Shown in pieces: positions 19,647 to 31,211 of a stretch of DNA of 64,000 nucleotides. A model generated the notes under the pieces. That model saw only the letters and a program-made list of their open reading frames with translations, had not been told where the DNA came from and ran no database searches. The position numbers and the translations under genes were made by a program. Where the stretch lies: contig JAADJZ010000030.1 in NCBI GenBank assembly GCA_011032825.1, positions 310,001 through 374,000 on the forward strand. The letters are read 5' to 3'. Source of the DNA: Massariosphaeria phaeospora (taxonomy: Eukaryota; Ascomycota; Dothideomycetes; Pleosporales). Numbering within the stretch: the stretch's first letter is position 1; every line of letters starts with the position of its first letter.

Positions 19647-22600
19647 ATGCCACCGCCGCGCCTCACTCGACCTCTGCGGCCATGTCATCCCCCATGGAGC
19701 ACTCGCCAGACCCGCTGGGTGCGCGACGGTGCCCGCATCACTCCCGCCAGCCATCGCGGTGAGTGGGTGCCCGCACGCCAGCTCGCCAGCTCCGCCCGGC
19801 AACCAGACAAGAAAAGTAGGTACGGCGGCCAATTGGTTGAGCACTGTGAATGCTGGCTGACCTTGAGCTCTGCGCAGCCTCCAAACCCAACTCTGCCGAG
19901 CAGAACCCTCCGGTGACGTCCCCCCCCGAGACTCCAACGCAGGCGCCACGCTCGAATCATGCATGGCTCAGTTCTGTCGTCGCTTCCGTGGCTGGTCTGT
20001 TTTCAGGGCAGCCCTCGCAAGCCCAAAATGCACCACCAACCGTCATCTCGAACACAGTGGGGGAAGAGAAGCGACCACGGAAGAGCGCAAGCGAGACGTC
20101 GCAGGAAGAGAGCCGGCGCAGCAAAGCCATGCCGACGCAGACGGAGCGTGTATCAGACACGGATGCAGCTCGGGAAGACCAAGTTGTAGACAAGATTTCA
20201 GAACAATCGAGCAAATCGTCAAGTCTGGAAACCGTGAACCGTTCACCGCAAGTCGCCAAGGGTACCTTCATTTGCCACTCATGTAGCGCTTCTTTCGCCA
20301 CAAAGCCCCAGTTGCTACATCACCGCTTCGAGCACGATCCTTGCTGGCCAACTGGTGTTTCTCGACCCCAGCAAAACACCGAGCCGGCGGAATCCACAGG
20401 TCGCAAACCGGTCGTTTGTCCGAGATGTAAAAAGCAGTTCAGGACGGTGAACTTCCTTCGAAAACATCTGTATGCCCACGAGTCGTGTTACAGAAAAGTG
20501 ATTGGCGCATTGACTGAAGCCAAATTCGCAGAACGGCTGGCACCAACGCACAATCTGACGCCGCAGCGTCCGGCTGGAGAACACGTGCCTGGGAAGGGAC
20601 ATTCAGCATATAGCACTTCAATGGTACAGAAGCCAGCGGAACAGAAGCCAGCGGTGCAGAAGCCAGCGGAGCAAAAGCCAGTGGTGCAGAAGCCAATGGA
20701 GCAAAAGCTAGTGGAGCAGAAGCCAGCGGTGCAGAAGTCAGCGAAACAGAAGCCAATGGAGCAGAAGCCGGCGGAGCAAAAGCCAGCGAAACAGAAACCA
20801 GTGGAGCAGAAGCCAATGGAGCAGAAGCTAGTGGAGCAGAAGCCAGCGGTGCAGAAGCCAGTGGAACAAAAACCAGCGACACAGAAACTAATGAAACAGC
20901 AACCCGAGGAACAACAACCAGTGGGCCAAAAACCAGTACGGAAGCTCAAGATCAAACGACACATTTCCGAAAAGGGCACCTCGGCAGAGGACTGTCGCTC
21001 GCCGCAACAACTTCAGACTCCGACACACGTGTCCGTGAAAGGGGTGCCTGTGCCTGCGCCTAGTCGCGTCAAAGATCCGGCACAAGCTAGCGACGACTTG
21101 CAATGGCTGTCTGAGCAGTTGAAAAGCTTACCGGATCAGGATGCGAAGACGAAGAAACAGGATGCCGACGAAAATACAATCCCTCCCCGAAACGCCCTAG
21201 ATCCCCTGATAGAACTGAGGCATCAATTCCAGCAACTTTCGGAGCAAGTTCGTCTACTGCAGGAAAGCATGAACAGTTCCTCCTCTGTAGGTGGATCTGA
21301 CGAGCAGGACCGTACTGAGCCTCGAGCTAGTCCGCACGCGCGATTGCAAGACAACCAGTCACCTTCGTTGAAGCGCGAGCGGAAACAAGAGCTCAACTCG
21401 AGCAAACAGCAAGCTCAGGATACACGGCTATTGCGATCATCAAAACAATCTCCCGGCAACTCGCGGGCATCGGAAAGCCCAAATTCGGGCCCGGGGCCGC
21501 AGTACAAACAATTACCGGCGACGCCAGCTAGGGAGCTTTTGGAAGACACCAAGGTAGATATGGAAGCCAGACAGGCATCAGCGAATGAACTCTCTTTCCC
21601 CACGTCAGCCGAGACCGTTTCCGATGGATATAGTGAGCAATCACTTCTAGAAGAGTTGTTCCCAGAAGCCAGTAGCTATGTACAGCCGCATTATACTGGG
21701 CGACGGAATCCATATCCCAAGCTCGAACTCCCTGATTCCATTCCGGTAGTTCGCCGAGCGAATTTGGATACACCAAGGACACCCCGCGAACGCATAATCG
21801 AGTCATTTCGAGCTGAGAGCGAGAAAGTCACCGCGCTCCAGCTCCTGTACTGTAGCACTGAGCTCACGGAGGCTGATTTCCGCCGCCTTATCCCGAAGGG
21901 CAAACATATCGAATCGTGGGTCCGGGATGGCGAGTTGTACAAGATCATTCCCGGTCGCGATCCGCTCAGTCTTGCGAGACTCCCCTTCTACTACCTCCTC
22001 TTCAAGTCGCCCCAATACGCGCTCGCATACCAGAAAAACGTCAGCCGCCTCCACAAACTCAGCATGCTCCACCAACCCTCCAACATCTTCTCCGCCATTC
22101 CCCCTCCAAAGGGCTTCCTCGAAGACGGCGAAGACCTCAACCTCGTCACTTCGTCATACCTCCTCAAACCTACCACCCTCCAACTCAACCTCCACATCCT
22201 CATGCAGCCGTATCACCCTGCCCTCCGCAGCTTGTTTGACCGGGGTGGCTACGCACCCATCGTGCCCTCCACGACCGAAAACGGTACCAAGCTCTTCAAA
22301 GTCCTCATGCACATCGAAGGCTACGAACCTACACAGCTGGACCTGTACTCCGCGTTCCGCAGGCACGCTTTCCGCTGCGGCATCATCTGGCCCTTCCACC
22401 GCGGCCAGTTGGCCATCCAGAAACTGCGCGACCTCGTCGACCTCGACCTCAAGTCCAAGTTGAAAACCCTATCCAACGCGAACCCGCGCGCGGGCAATGC
22501 CAAACGGCCCGCATTCGACCCGCACGATCCATTCGGGCTGGACGACGCAACCACGGCAGCGGCCGATGGCGATGGCGATGGCGACGACAGTGCCGCGACC

Positions 22601-22783
22601 GCGCGGGTGAGCCAGCTCGTCATGAACCGCGTGTACAATCGCTGGATCGTCGAGTTCACGGATGAGGACGCGGCACGCCGGTTTGCGCGCATGTGGCATA
22701 GGAAGGTGCTGCCTACGAAGGGGGATGTGACGTGGAAGGATGTCGAGGAGGCGAGGATGTGCAACACCGAGGTTCTTTGGTAG
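19647..22783 (+). CDS. C2H2 zinc-finger protein with Q-K-P pentapeptide repeat
   Basis: The favoured model has two exons, 19647-19758 and 19878-22783, encoding 1005 aa. The intron has a strong GTGAGT donor, a CTGAC branch site and a GCGCAG acceptor, and the frame closes. A single-exon alternative starts at ATG 19850 (977 aa). Two C2H2 fingers lie near residues 170-240 (CHSCSASF...H-x4-H and CPRCKKQF...H-x4-H). They are followed by a low-complexity tract of 5-residue units (QKPAE, QKPAV, QKPME, QKLVE) at about 20622-20935, then a Gln-rich coiled-coil stretch. The final 330 residues look folded (YLLKPTTLQLNLHILMQPYH, then NRWIVEFTDEDAARRFARMW). The family is not recognised; nucleic-acid binding is inferred only from the fingers. 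Confidence 0.75.
20622..20935 (+). repeat. In-frame 15-bp minisatellite (Q-K-P-x-x)
   Basis: About twenty imperfect copies of a 15-bp unit of the form CAG/CAA AAG CCA GYG GAG lie head to tail inside the zinc-finger gene. They encode QKP followed by AE, AV, ME, VE, VV or AK. The first two codons and the proline are the most constant. Long open frames on the minus strand here are products of the repeat. Confidence 0.9.
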
Positions 22784-23244
22784 ATGGGTAGATGGCATTA
22801 CGTACCCCGTGTTGTGATCATATGTGTACAATACTGTGGGCTGGGCTGTACCTTTGGCTCGGAAGCTAAACTTCTGTTTCCCACCACATGTAGTATATAT
22901 ATGTATGTATATATTTCGAGAGGGTTGTATATTTTCTCAGGATGAATAGAGAGCATTCCAACATGTTGATGCATCTATTTGTCCGGGTGCAAGCTAAGAA
23001 TGCTACAGTATCTTTTTAGTGTACTCTGAACATTGTTTGGTAATCAACTACTGTGTTTATTCATAGATATTAGACAGGAAGACAGGGCTGGGGTAGGTGG
23101 CGCGAGTCATGACCTCGGACCTTGCCGTATGCGCCCGGCTGCCACCTGACGTCGCGTACCTAGTCGTGCCAAAATCTAATCCGTGAAGGAGCTGTGCCGT
23201 CTTATCAACTTCGCGTAACGCGTCAGCGATGCCTCCGCCCCTCA
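22784..23244. other. Intergenic between co-directional genes
   Basis: This 461-bp stretch holds the 3' UTR of the zinc-finger gene and the promoter of the GatA gene. An ATATATGTATGTATATAT tract lies near 22895-22915. No gene is present. Confidence 0.6.
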
Positions 23245-25169
23245 ATGTCCCTCCTTAAGCACGCCAAACAGTACCTGTCGAATCAGTCTACATACTCGCA
23301 TCTTAATGCCTTCGTCTCGCTCGCCGATCCCGCCTCGATCCTCTCCCGAGCAGAAGCTGCCGATTCTATCCCGGATGCGCACGAAACCACCTCGCCAGGC
23401 CTCGCCGGCAAACTCATAGCAATCAAGGATAATATCTGCACGACAGAGCTGCCTACCACAGCTTCTTCTGCAATTCTGAAAAACTTTACGAGCCCCTACG
23501 ATGCGACTGTCGTCAAACAGCTGCGCGATGCGGGAGCGATTGTCGCGGGCAAGACGAATATGGACGAGTTCGGCATGGGCTCGCACTCGACTCACTCGCA
23601 CTTCGGGCCGGTGAAATTCGCGAGGCATTCTGGGGAGCAGTTGAGTGCGGGAGGGAGCTCTGGCGGAAGTGCGGTTGCTGTTGCGAGCGCGCAGTGCTGG
23701 GCGTGAGTGCAGAGACTCGAGGTATTGTGCAAAAGGTTACTGACGGAGATAGCGCTCTTGGAACAGACACGGGCGGCTCTGTAAGGTTGCCTGCTGCATA
23801 TACGGGTGTGGTGGGTTTCAAGCCAAGCTATGGACTGCTTTCGCGATGGGGGGTAATTGCATATGCCAACTCTCTCGACACGGTAGGCATTTTAGGCAGG
23901 GATGTCGAGAGCGTGGAGAGTGTGTTCAGTGAGTGCCCACTCAACTGAGGCCCAGTTGTGTTGAGACAACCACCACCATCCCGCTAACAGTCCATTATTG
24001 CAGACAAGCTCAACAGCTACGACCCTCAAGACCCCACATCTATTCCTCCTTCTACTCGCTCACGCCTCGGCTCCGATAGGAATATCATGTCCCTAAGAAT
24101 CGGAATACCCCTCGACTACAACATGTCTACTCTACAGCCAGCAGTCCGCCGTGCCTGGATCCGGTCTTTGAAGGCGTTGCAGGATTGCGGACACACTCTG
24201 CACTCTGTCCATCTACCCGCCACCCAACACGCTCTCTCAGCCTATTATGTGCTTGCCCCCGCGGAAGCGTCTAGCAACCTCGCCAAGTACGACGGCGTGC
24301 GGTATGGGACTCGAGCGGAAGGTATCGATGGTACTCCCGATAGTGTACTCTTCGCCAAAACGCGTGGCCAAGGATTCGGCCCTGAGGTGCAGCGCCGCAT
24401 TCTCCATGGTGCATTTACTCTCAGTGCACAGGCAATGGACAATTACTTCATCCAGGCACAGAAAGTGCGGAGATTAGTGCAGCGAGATTTTGACAGCATC
24501 TTCTACACACTCAATCCCCTCGTCAAAAGTGCTCCGGTGCTGCACATGGACGCCGTAGATGTGCTAGTCTGTCCTACAACGCCAACCCTGCCACCGACGC
24601 TCTCCGACGTCGAAAATCAGGATCCACTAAATGCGTATATGAACGATGTATTCACAGTTCCGGCAAGCCTTGCTGGCATCCCCGCCATCAGTGTTCCCGT
24701 GGACCTCGACCCCTCAGACCGGAACCCCGAACTAGTAGAAAAAGGCATCGAAGAGCGCGCAGGCATGCAAGTCATCGGCCAGTACGGCGACGACGCGCTA
24801 GTACTCGACGTCGCCAAGAATCTTTTCGTGGCGGCCACGCGCCCGAGTCCGTACTCGCGCACGAGTCCCTTCATCACCGCGTGGGGCAAGAACCCGTCGT
24901 CGCCTGCGGATGAGGTGGTCGAGGAGGCGGAACGGCGGGAGAAACTTGCAAGGTGGGAGACGGAGAAGCTCGAGAGCAGGAAGGTTCAGGCGGGCGGCAA
25001 ACTCAAGGTCGTGCCGGGGTATGGGTTGCTGGACAAGTATCCGAGTGCGGCGGTGAAGAAGGAGCGGAAGAGGCTGGGTGCTAAGGCGAAGGAATTGGGG
25101 ATCACGCTTGAGGAGTATAGGGCGAAGTTGGCGGCTGAAGAAGGAAAGGATGAGAAGCCGGAGCAGTGA
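23245..25169 (+). CDS. HER2: Mitochondrial glutamyl-tRNA(Gln) amidotransferase subunit A
   Basis: Three exons, 23245-23702, 23753-23928 and 24004-25169, encode 599 aa. The 50- and 75-nt introns rejoin [13 protein letters not shown] and SVF|NKLNSYD exactly as the family requires. The amidase-signature triad is visible: Lys61 in IAIKDN, a Ser in [10 protein letters not shown] (about 139) and the nucleophile Ser in [12 protein letters not shown] (about 162). The enzyme supplies ammonia to convert Glu-tRNA(Gln) to Gln-tRNA(Gln) in mitochondria, with GatB and GatF-type partners. The N-terminal stretch ([13 protein letters not shown]) could serve as a targeting signal. A charged C-terminal extension of about 85 residues ([12 protein letters not shown] ... 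[17 protein letters not shown]) goes beyond the usual enzyme length. Upstream in-frame GTG is not used because ATG 23245 gives the expected start. Confidence 0.92.
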
Positions 25170-25838
25170 GTGAGCGCGAGGCCTCAGTACGATGGTACAG
25201 GATCTGGGCTCTGCATGTTTTAAGGTGTGAAACTTATTGGGGTCCGGGTCGGAGTTACAAACCATGCCTCTCATATCATCCCGCTTTCCATCATCCAGCA
25301 TTTGACCCACGAGGTCTAGACGTCGGGTAGCAGCAGCAGCAAAAGAGATATAACATTGTACATCACATCACATCACATCACATACATTCAACCTCAGACC
25401 CCCAATCTCGTCAATCGATATCCAAAGGAGTGTAAGTTGTTTCCCATTTCGTCTGTCTGATAACATGCTATTCACACAAAGATATCTACTAATTCTCCCC
25501 ACGAAACAATATGTCGGCGTCCTTTATAAACATTCACTCTCACTAGCCCCTATACACGATAGCTTGCCATTGACTCGACTTCCGGTTCAGCTCAGTTCAG
25601 TTTCAGTTCAGTTCAGCTCAGTTTGTCGTTCCCCTTTCCATCGGGTACACCCTGTTTTATTGTCTCTTGTTTCTTCTCTGTTTATCGTGCCATATCGTGT
25701 CGTATCGTAGCGTAGCGAGATGGAGATGGATGCTAAGTGAGTGGTTTTGGAAAGTTCGGAAAAGGGGGAAGGGATGGTCGCCGAGTCGAGTCGAGTCGAT
25801 GTGGGTGTGTATAGGGGCGTGCGTGTCGAGTGAAATGC
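25170..25838. other. Intergenic with TTCAG-type simple repeats
   Basis: This lies downstream of GatA. CATCA units occur near 25360-25385 and CAGTT/TTCAG units near 25585-25620, and again at 25855-25922 inside the neighbouring metallothionein intron. No other gene is seen. Confidence 0.5.
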
Positions 25839-26203
25839 TTAGTGCTGCATGTGGTGGTCAGTTCAGTCCAGTCCAGTTCAGTTCAGTTCAGTTCGGTTCA
25901 GTTCAGTTCAGTTCGGTTCAGTGTGGTCTCAATGACAAGACCGAAAGCAAGGGAAGGCACTTACGCTGCACGAGCCGCACGAGCAGCCGTTGCAGTCGCC
26001 GGAGCAAGAGCAGGTCTGGCAGTCGCTAGATTGCATGTGTCAGTAGTGCATGTTCATGTTCATGTCCATCTTCATGTTCGTGGTGTGCATGGCCCGAAAA
26101 GTCCATCAAGGTGCTGACGCTAGGCTCGATGCAGCCCCCCGTCTCTGGCAAACAGATGTGATAGGGTGGGAAGGGGAAGGGAAAAGGCGTACCAGGGAGA
26201 CAT
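25839..26203 (-). CDS. Copper-type fungal metallothionein, 25 aa, three exons
   Basis: Three short exons on the minus strand: 26193-26203 (ATGTCTCCCTG), 25965-26025 and 25839-25844. The spliced peptide begins MSPCDCQTCSCSGDC and continues NGCSCGSCSH, 25 residues with eight cysteines in Cys-x-Cys and Cys-x2-Cys spacing. This matches the size and pattern of ascomycete copper metallothioneins. Exon 1 ends TG|GTACGC and exon 2 opens TAG|C, which rebuilds a Cys codon across the junction; exon 2 ends AGC|GTAAGT. The last exon (CAC TAA after ATGCAG) is the least certain part. A TATATAAAG box lies about 115-125 bp upstream. Such peptides bind Cu(I) or other soft metals in the cytosol and are usually metal-induced. 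The gene is too small and too spliced to appear as an open frame. Confidence 0.78.
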
Positions 26204-26316
26204 GGTGATTGGTTGGATGGGTTGGATTGGGTGGTTTGGAAAGGTGTGTTTGGATGGCTTGGATGGATCGGTACGGTGTGTGGTGCAGGAGGGCCATCAA
26301 GGTGCTAATGGCAGGC

Positions 26317-26327
26317 CCTTTATATAC
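26317..26327 (-). promoter_or_regulatory. TATA box of the metallothionein gene
   Basis: Read on the minus strand, TATATAAAGG lies about 120 bp upstream of the metallothionein ATG (26203). That spacing fits a TATA box with a leader of about 90 nt and a strongly inducible gene. Confidence 0.55.
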
Positions 26328-28772
26328 CTTCTCTGCCGGGGCTCTGGCAGCTGTCGTCTTTTTGCCCGTGTCGCCTGCCCACCCATCCACCCACCTGCGG
26401 CGGACTCCGATTGAACTGACTTGGCTGCGTGGCCGGTGGTCTGGTGACATATCGATCTGGGCCGCCCGCCTTTTTGCTGCTCCACTGCGGTGTTTGCTGC
26501 CACTGGCCGCACGGCTGGACGGCAGCTGCACTGCACTGCACTGGGGCGGGGCTGCATCGCCGCCGCCGCCGCCTATCGAGGTCGACGATTCGACTAGGTA
26601 CTGACCTGGCATGGTATGGCATGGCATCTGACATGTGGTGTTTAGGCTCCACTTGCGCTCCCCACGCAGAGATCCACATCACCTACACGTATGCATCCCG
26701 TCCGCTCGCTCGCTCGCTGTCTCCGGAGCACGGCGTCCATCCGTCCATCCATGCACTCTGCCCCTCGTTTTGAGCTTTCTCCTCGGACAGGACAGCTCAG
26801 CCCGGCTCGGCTCGAATCGAATCGACTCACGACCCTCCGTCTACCAATCTTTGCTATGCTATTATACCATGCCACAACATATCGTGTCTCGAAGCGGGGA
26901 AGCTAGTGGTCAGTGGGTCAGGACCGCTGGGGCCCTCATGTGGTGTTGTTAGAGCGGAGTTGAGTTGAGTTGAGTTGAGCGGAGTGGTTGGTATTCTGCT
27001 GGGCTGGTACGTGTGCGTGGGTGGGTGGGTGCATCGGGCTGGGCTGGGCTGTTGGGGGTTTTAGGTAAACGGGATACACATACATGCATACGATACCTAC
27101 ATACATGCGTAGGGACGTGGGCGTCGCATGAGACCAGGTAGGTAGTGTGTAGCAGAAAAGCCTGACATACATACATACAACAACAACAGTAGATAGCTGG
27201 ACAAGTACCCAAACAACAGCCCACTAATCGGCGGGAAGTGCAGCTGAGCTGAGCTGAGCTGACCAGTTCCGTTGACGTTATCGTATGTATCTTTTCGTAA
27301 CAGAACAAAACAAAACAGACCGTATCCTCGGCAGCAGCAGCAACTGGCAAGCAAGCAACTGCCCCGGAGGGAGACGCATACCTATCTATCTACCACGCCT
27401 CCGAGAGCGGGGTTTGCATGCGGTTGTGTAACACCAGCCAGCCAGACGCAAAAGATACATGCAGCAGATGCACATGCATGCATGCAGTGACGAGCGTGCA
27501 AACGAGAACGAGCGGCTCGCACTATCTTTGCCACGAACGAACGAACGAACGAACAAACGAACGACGGAGGTACGACGAAGGAAGCAACAGAAACCGGCAA
27601 GCCCAGTACCATCTCGACAGTGCGTGCTGCTTCAGACAGATGGATATACCGCGACCATGTGAAACGTAGTATAAGCTAAGCTGAGCTAAGCTGGGCTAGG
27701 AGCATCGTCCTAGTAGGTAGACAAGGCGGTGCTTAGATTAGTCAGTGGATTTGCTCTTACCGCGTACTCCGCCAGAAAAGATAGAGAGGAAAACAGATAC
27801 GCTGGACGTACCAGGTCAGGTCGATAACAGCTCAACTCACTCCACACGCCCAGCTCACTGGGATACGTTACCCCTTGTGGAAGGTCTAGTGGTCGTACGC
27901 CTGAGGCCAATCAGTGCCACTGTCCGCCGAGACTCCAAGCACTGCTTGCAGATTAGGGTAGGTTACGTTACGTTACTGGAGTGGAGCGAGGCACATATGT
28001 ACATATGATGTACCTACGCCGCACGCTAGTTGCCCGCCTGAGTCCGCCGTCACACGTGGGATGAGAATGAGATGAAGATCGAGGAAGCGGGCGGACGTGG
28101 CGGGTAGGTAGGTAGGTAGGTAGGTAGCGAAGAGCACTGCTATACAATGTCCTAGTACTTGTGAAAATCTCGACGAGTGGGACGCGGCGTGGAGATTGTC
28201 TGAAGTCCAAACGAGAAAAAGGTTAATCGACATGTGCCATGCGGACAGCCAAATCATATCAGGCAATATAGATGAGACGTTGAACGTTAGTACACAGTGC
28301 TAGTCAATCCCATCGTCCCGTTACCATCAACATCACCGTCATCAGCATGACTTTACCATGACGTTACCATATGGGAAACCCAAAACTCCCCGTCTTACGT
28401 ACCTACACCTAGCTATGCCACTCCACGGCGAAGACGGATACAGCCACCCATCCAACCCAACCAACCCAACCAACCCAAACGCCAAACACTAAACGCAGAA
28501 TAACTCACATACACCACACAATACCGGAGATTTCTGTTAGCGGCACAACCACACACATACACATGACCCGCCCATCCACTTAGCGACCCAGAAAACCCGC
28601 AAAAGCAAACCCCTCTACCGCACAAAAGCCGCACCTCCATGCGAATTCTCCGCGGCAGCCGCGCCTCCTCTGTCCATCGATCAAACAAAACGAGTCCTTG
28701 ATTGTGATGTAAAAACAGGGTATGCATTCAAATCCACACGTCCGAACCTAAAGACCTTTCAAAACATGGTAA
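26328..28772. repeat. Long intergenic region with many short repeats
   Basis: No gene is supported. Simple repeats include GAGTT and GAGCTGAGCTG runs (about 26953-26985 and 27241-27262), GAACGAAC units (about 27535-27565), GCTGAGCTAAG units (about 27673-27700) and GGTA units (about 28104-28130). Overlapping short ORFs have repeat-driven composition. It lies between the metallothionein promoter and the 3' end of the peroxin gene. Confidence 0.55.
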
Positions 28773-30572
28773 TTACAGATCAAGCTGCATCCTGATATCG
28801 TCGCCAATCCGCCACTCGTCCTCTCTGGCCGTGCGCTCCAGCGGCGTGTGCACATCGAGCTCCTCGTTGCTCCTGCGGCTCAGATCCGTGCTGGTGGAAC
28901 TCGCAATCGTAGCAGCGGTCTCGGGCTCGTTCTCCTTACCTGCGTCGTGGCTGTGACTGTCGCGAGTACGCACTTTTTTCTTGAACCAGCTTTTGCGGCT
29001 CGACGAGGCCTTCGTGCTGGTCGCGTCGGTGTCAGGGGCGGCGACGAATTCGGAAGAGGGACGCCCGGAGGGCGTCGTAGTGGAGGTGGTGCTGGTTTCG
29101 GATGTGTTGGAGGAGAGTTTGGTGAGAGGTGTGGGTTCGGATTGGGAGTCTGCGACCGGGGCAAATTTGGGCGTGGGGATGGGGGTTACTTCGGTGGAAG
29201 GCGTGATTTCGACGAGTTCGGCGTCGCGGTACCATTTCCGACGGCGGGTGTAGCGGCCCCAGCCATCTTGTCCTCGGCGTCCGTCTCGCCACTAGAGATA
29301 GGTTAGCTGACACGTTTAATAGTAGCACAGGGGTGTCCATACCTTGTTGTCGTAGTATATCCACCCCGCTTCGTCTCCAGGCGTAGCACGTTTGTCGCCC
29401 TTGCTACCGGTCTCTGCACCTTCGACTTTCCATTCGCTGCCTTTGACCCATCTCCACCTCGCTTGGCCGCCTTCGACTTCAGGGAGTTCAAAGTGGTCCT
29501 TAGGAGGCAACGCATTGAGATGCTCGTCGGTCCACGCGGCACGTTCGTAGGCGAGCATTGAGGATGTCCATCCAATGCCCAACCATCTGCGTTGGTTCTC
29601 GTACATGGTGAATGTGAAGCGCACACCGGGAGAGTCTGGCCGTCGTTTTGCGGCTAGAGACGCGGCAATTTCTTGGACACCCTTTCGCCGAGGAGGCAGT
29701 GGTGGGGGTCCTTCAGAGCCCTTGGGTTTCACGTCTCCAAAGTTGAGTCCAGTAAGAAAAGTACTTATTCGCCGGACCGTTCTCGACCGCCAGAGTATAG
29801 CACGTGAGACTCGTGCTGGACGAGCATGCCAGCTGAGAATCACAGTGCCAACAGCTAGAACAACTCGTTTCGTGGTGAGAATATATAATGGCGGCAGAGT
29901 CAAGGCAATCCATAGCGGCAAGACAAACAGTATCCGAATGAAGAGTAAGGTAAGCGCAGGCCGTGTAGTCGCCGAAGTTGCAGTCCGTTGAGTCGATAGA
30001 AAGTCTGTAAGCCGTAAGAACGGATCCAAAAGTATGTTACATCGTGAAGTGAATAATTTGATGGTGTCCACAATCTCCTCCAAGCTCTTGTGATGTTTGA
30101 TGTTGCTCTCAGAACTCGCCGCTCTCTTATGGCCTTTCTGGCTTTTCTCACCGGTCCATCCGGTCGAAGAGAGCGGAGAATACCTGCGAGAGTACATGCC
30201 CAGAATCAGCCCTATCACTATGATGATCGGCCCCGCGTATCTCGTCAAGGCATCTCCGTACATGACCACCGCCCAGAACGTCGCCACGAGCAGAAAGCTC
30301 TCCCATGGGTCACCGGTCGTCCATGTCAATAGGCCAACCAGTTTGTTCAGCGGGAGCAGGAACGGGTGGGAATATGCAAGCACACGGGTGACTTGAGGCG
30401 GTGTTGCGACAAGTAGCGGAGACTTCTGGTGCACCAGGACGGCGGAGCGTAGCTTCGTCTGCGAAGTAGCTTGTCCGAGGGGGGAGGGCGAGAAGGCCGC
30501 ATAGGTGGGCGGATTGTGGTCGCCGGTGGGCTGCGGCGACGCATCGTTTGCGCGTCGTGAAGGAGAGGACAT
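28773..30572 (-). CDS. Peroxisomal/ER membrane protein of the PEX23/PEX30 family (dysferlin domain)
   Basis: Two exons, 29343-30572 and 28773-29291, encode 582 aa. The intron is phase 0 and rejoins YYDNK|WRDGRRGQ. The N-terminal half has several hydrophobic segments (FLLVATFWAVVMYGDAL, IIIVIGLILGMY, LFIRILFVLPLWIALTLPPL). The C-terminal half contains the paired dysferlin motifs: FTMYENQRRWLGIGWT, and later GWIYYDNKWRDG ending in RYTRRRKWYRDAEL. In yeast this family (Pex28-Pex32) lies in the peroxisomal or ER membrane and controls peroxisome number and ER contact. The Ser/Thr-rich tail is likely phosphorylated. Which paralogue it corresponds to is not decided from sequence alone. Confidence 0.88.
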
Positions 30573-31211
30573 GTGCTCTAGCCAGGGAGTGTCTGGCGCT
30601 GCATCAGCATGGTTGATACGGTCATGGCTGTCTATAACAATCCGGGGTGGGTTGCGCTACCTACTGCGGCCATGCATGGAGCGTTACTGCGTCATCGCCA
30701 AGCTGAGGCCGGTGGTTGTATGAGCCACCTTCGTTTGCAGCACAGCACTTGTATATCCGTTTGTGGTACTCTGTTTACGAGAAGCTAGGTATGAGGCAGT
30801 ATGGTGCGAGGTGAAATCCTAGCGCCGCGATGACGAGGTAGGGAGTGTTGGTGCATGTGAACGACTTGGCCCGAAAGACTCTCCGGACGATTCACAAGAC
30901 ATCTTTGTCTGGTATGTGCAAATGTTTCCCAAAGAGTTCCCAAACAGATTCCATTCGATATCTGTTTTACAAGGGCATGAAAAGACTCCTCATGAATAGT
31001 CGTGAGCTTGCCACTGTGGTTTGCGATCGCATTCTGATTGGATGGCAGAGTCATCACGTGCTGCTTGGCTCACGCCGAAACCTCGGGAGGCAACGAAATT
31101 TATTCCATCCACCGCCGACGAGGCAGTCTACGATCCCCAGCCTGGAAATCGGCAACACCTGCAAGGACTGGTCTTCGCTCTCTGTGTCGGTCTCTAGCCG
31201 CTTCCCACAAT
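30573..31211. promoter_or_regulatory. Divergent promoter region PEX30-like/PAM16
   Basis: The genes on either side point away from this 639-bp gap, so both promoters lie here. A 135-codon plus-strand ORF (30845-31252) overlaps the PAM16 start and first intron and is not credible as a gene. Confidence 0.45.

Noticed and set aside
20439..20979. Long minus-strand ORFs of 147 and 163 codons rich in Ala/Pro/Leu or Cys/Phe
   Set aside because: They are the antisense readings of the QKP minisatellite inside the zinc-finger gene, and their regular composition comes from the repeat.
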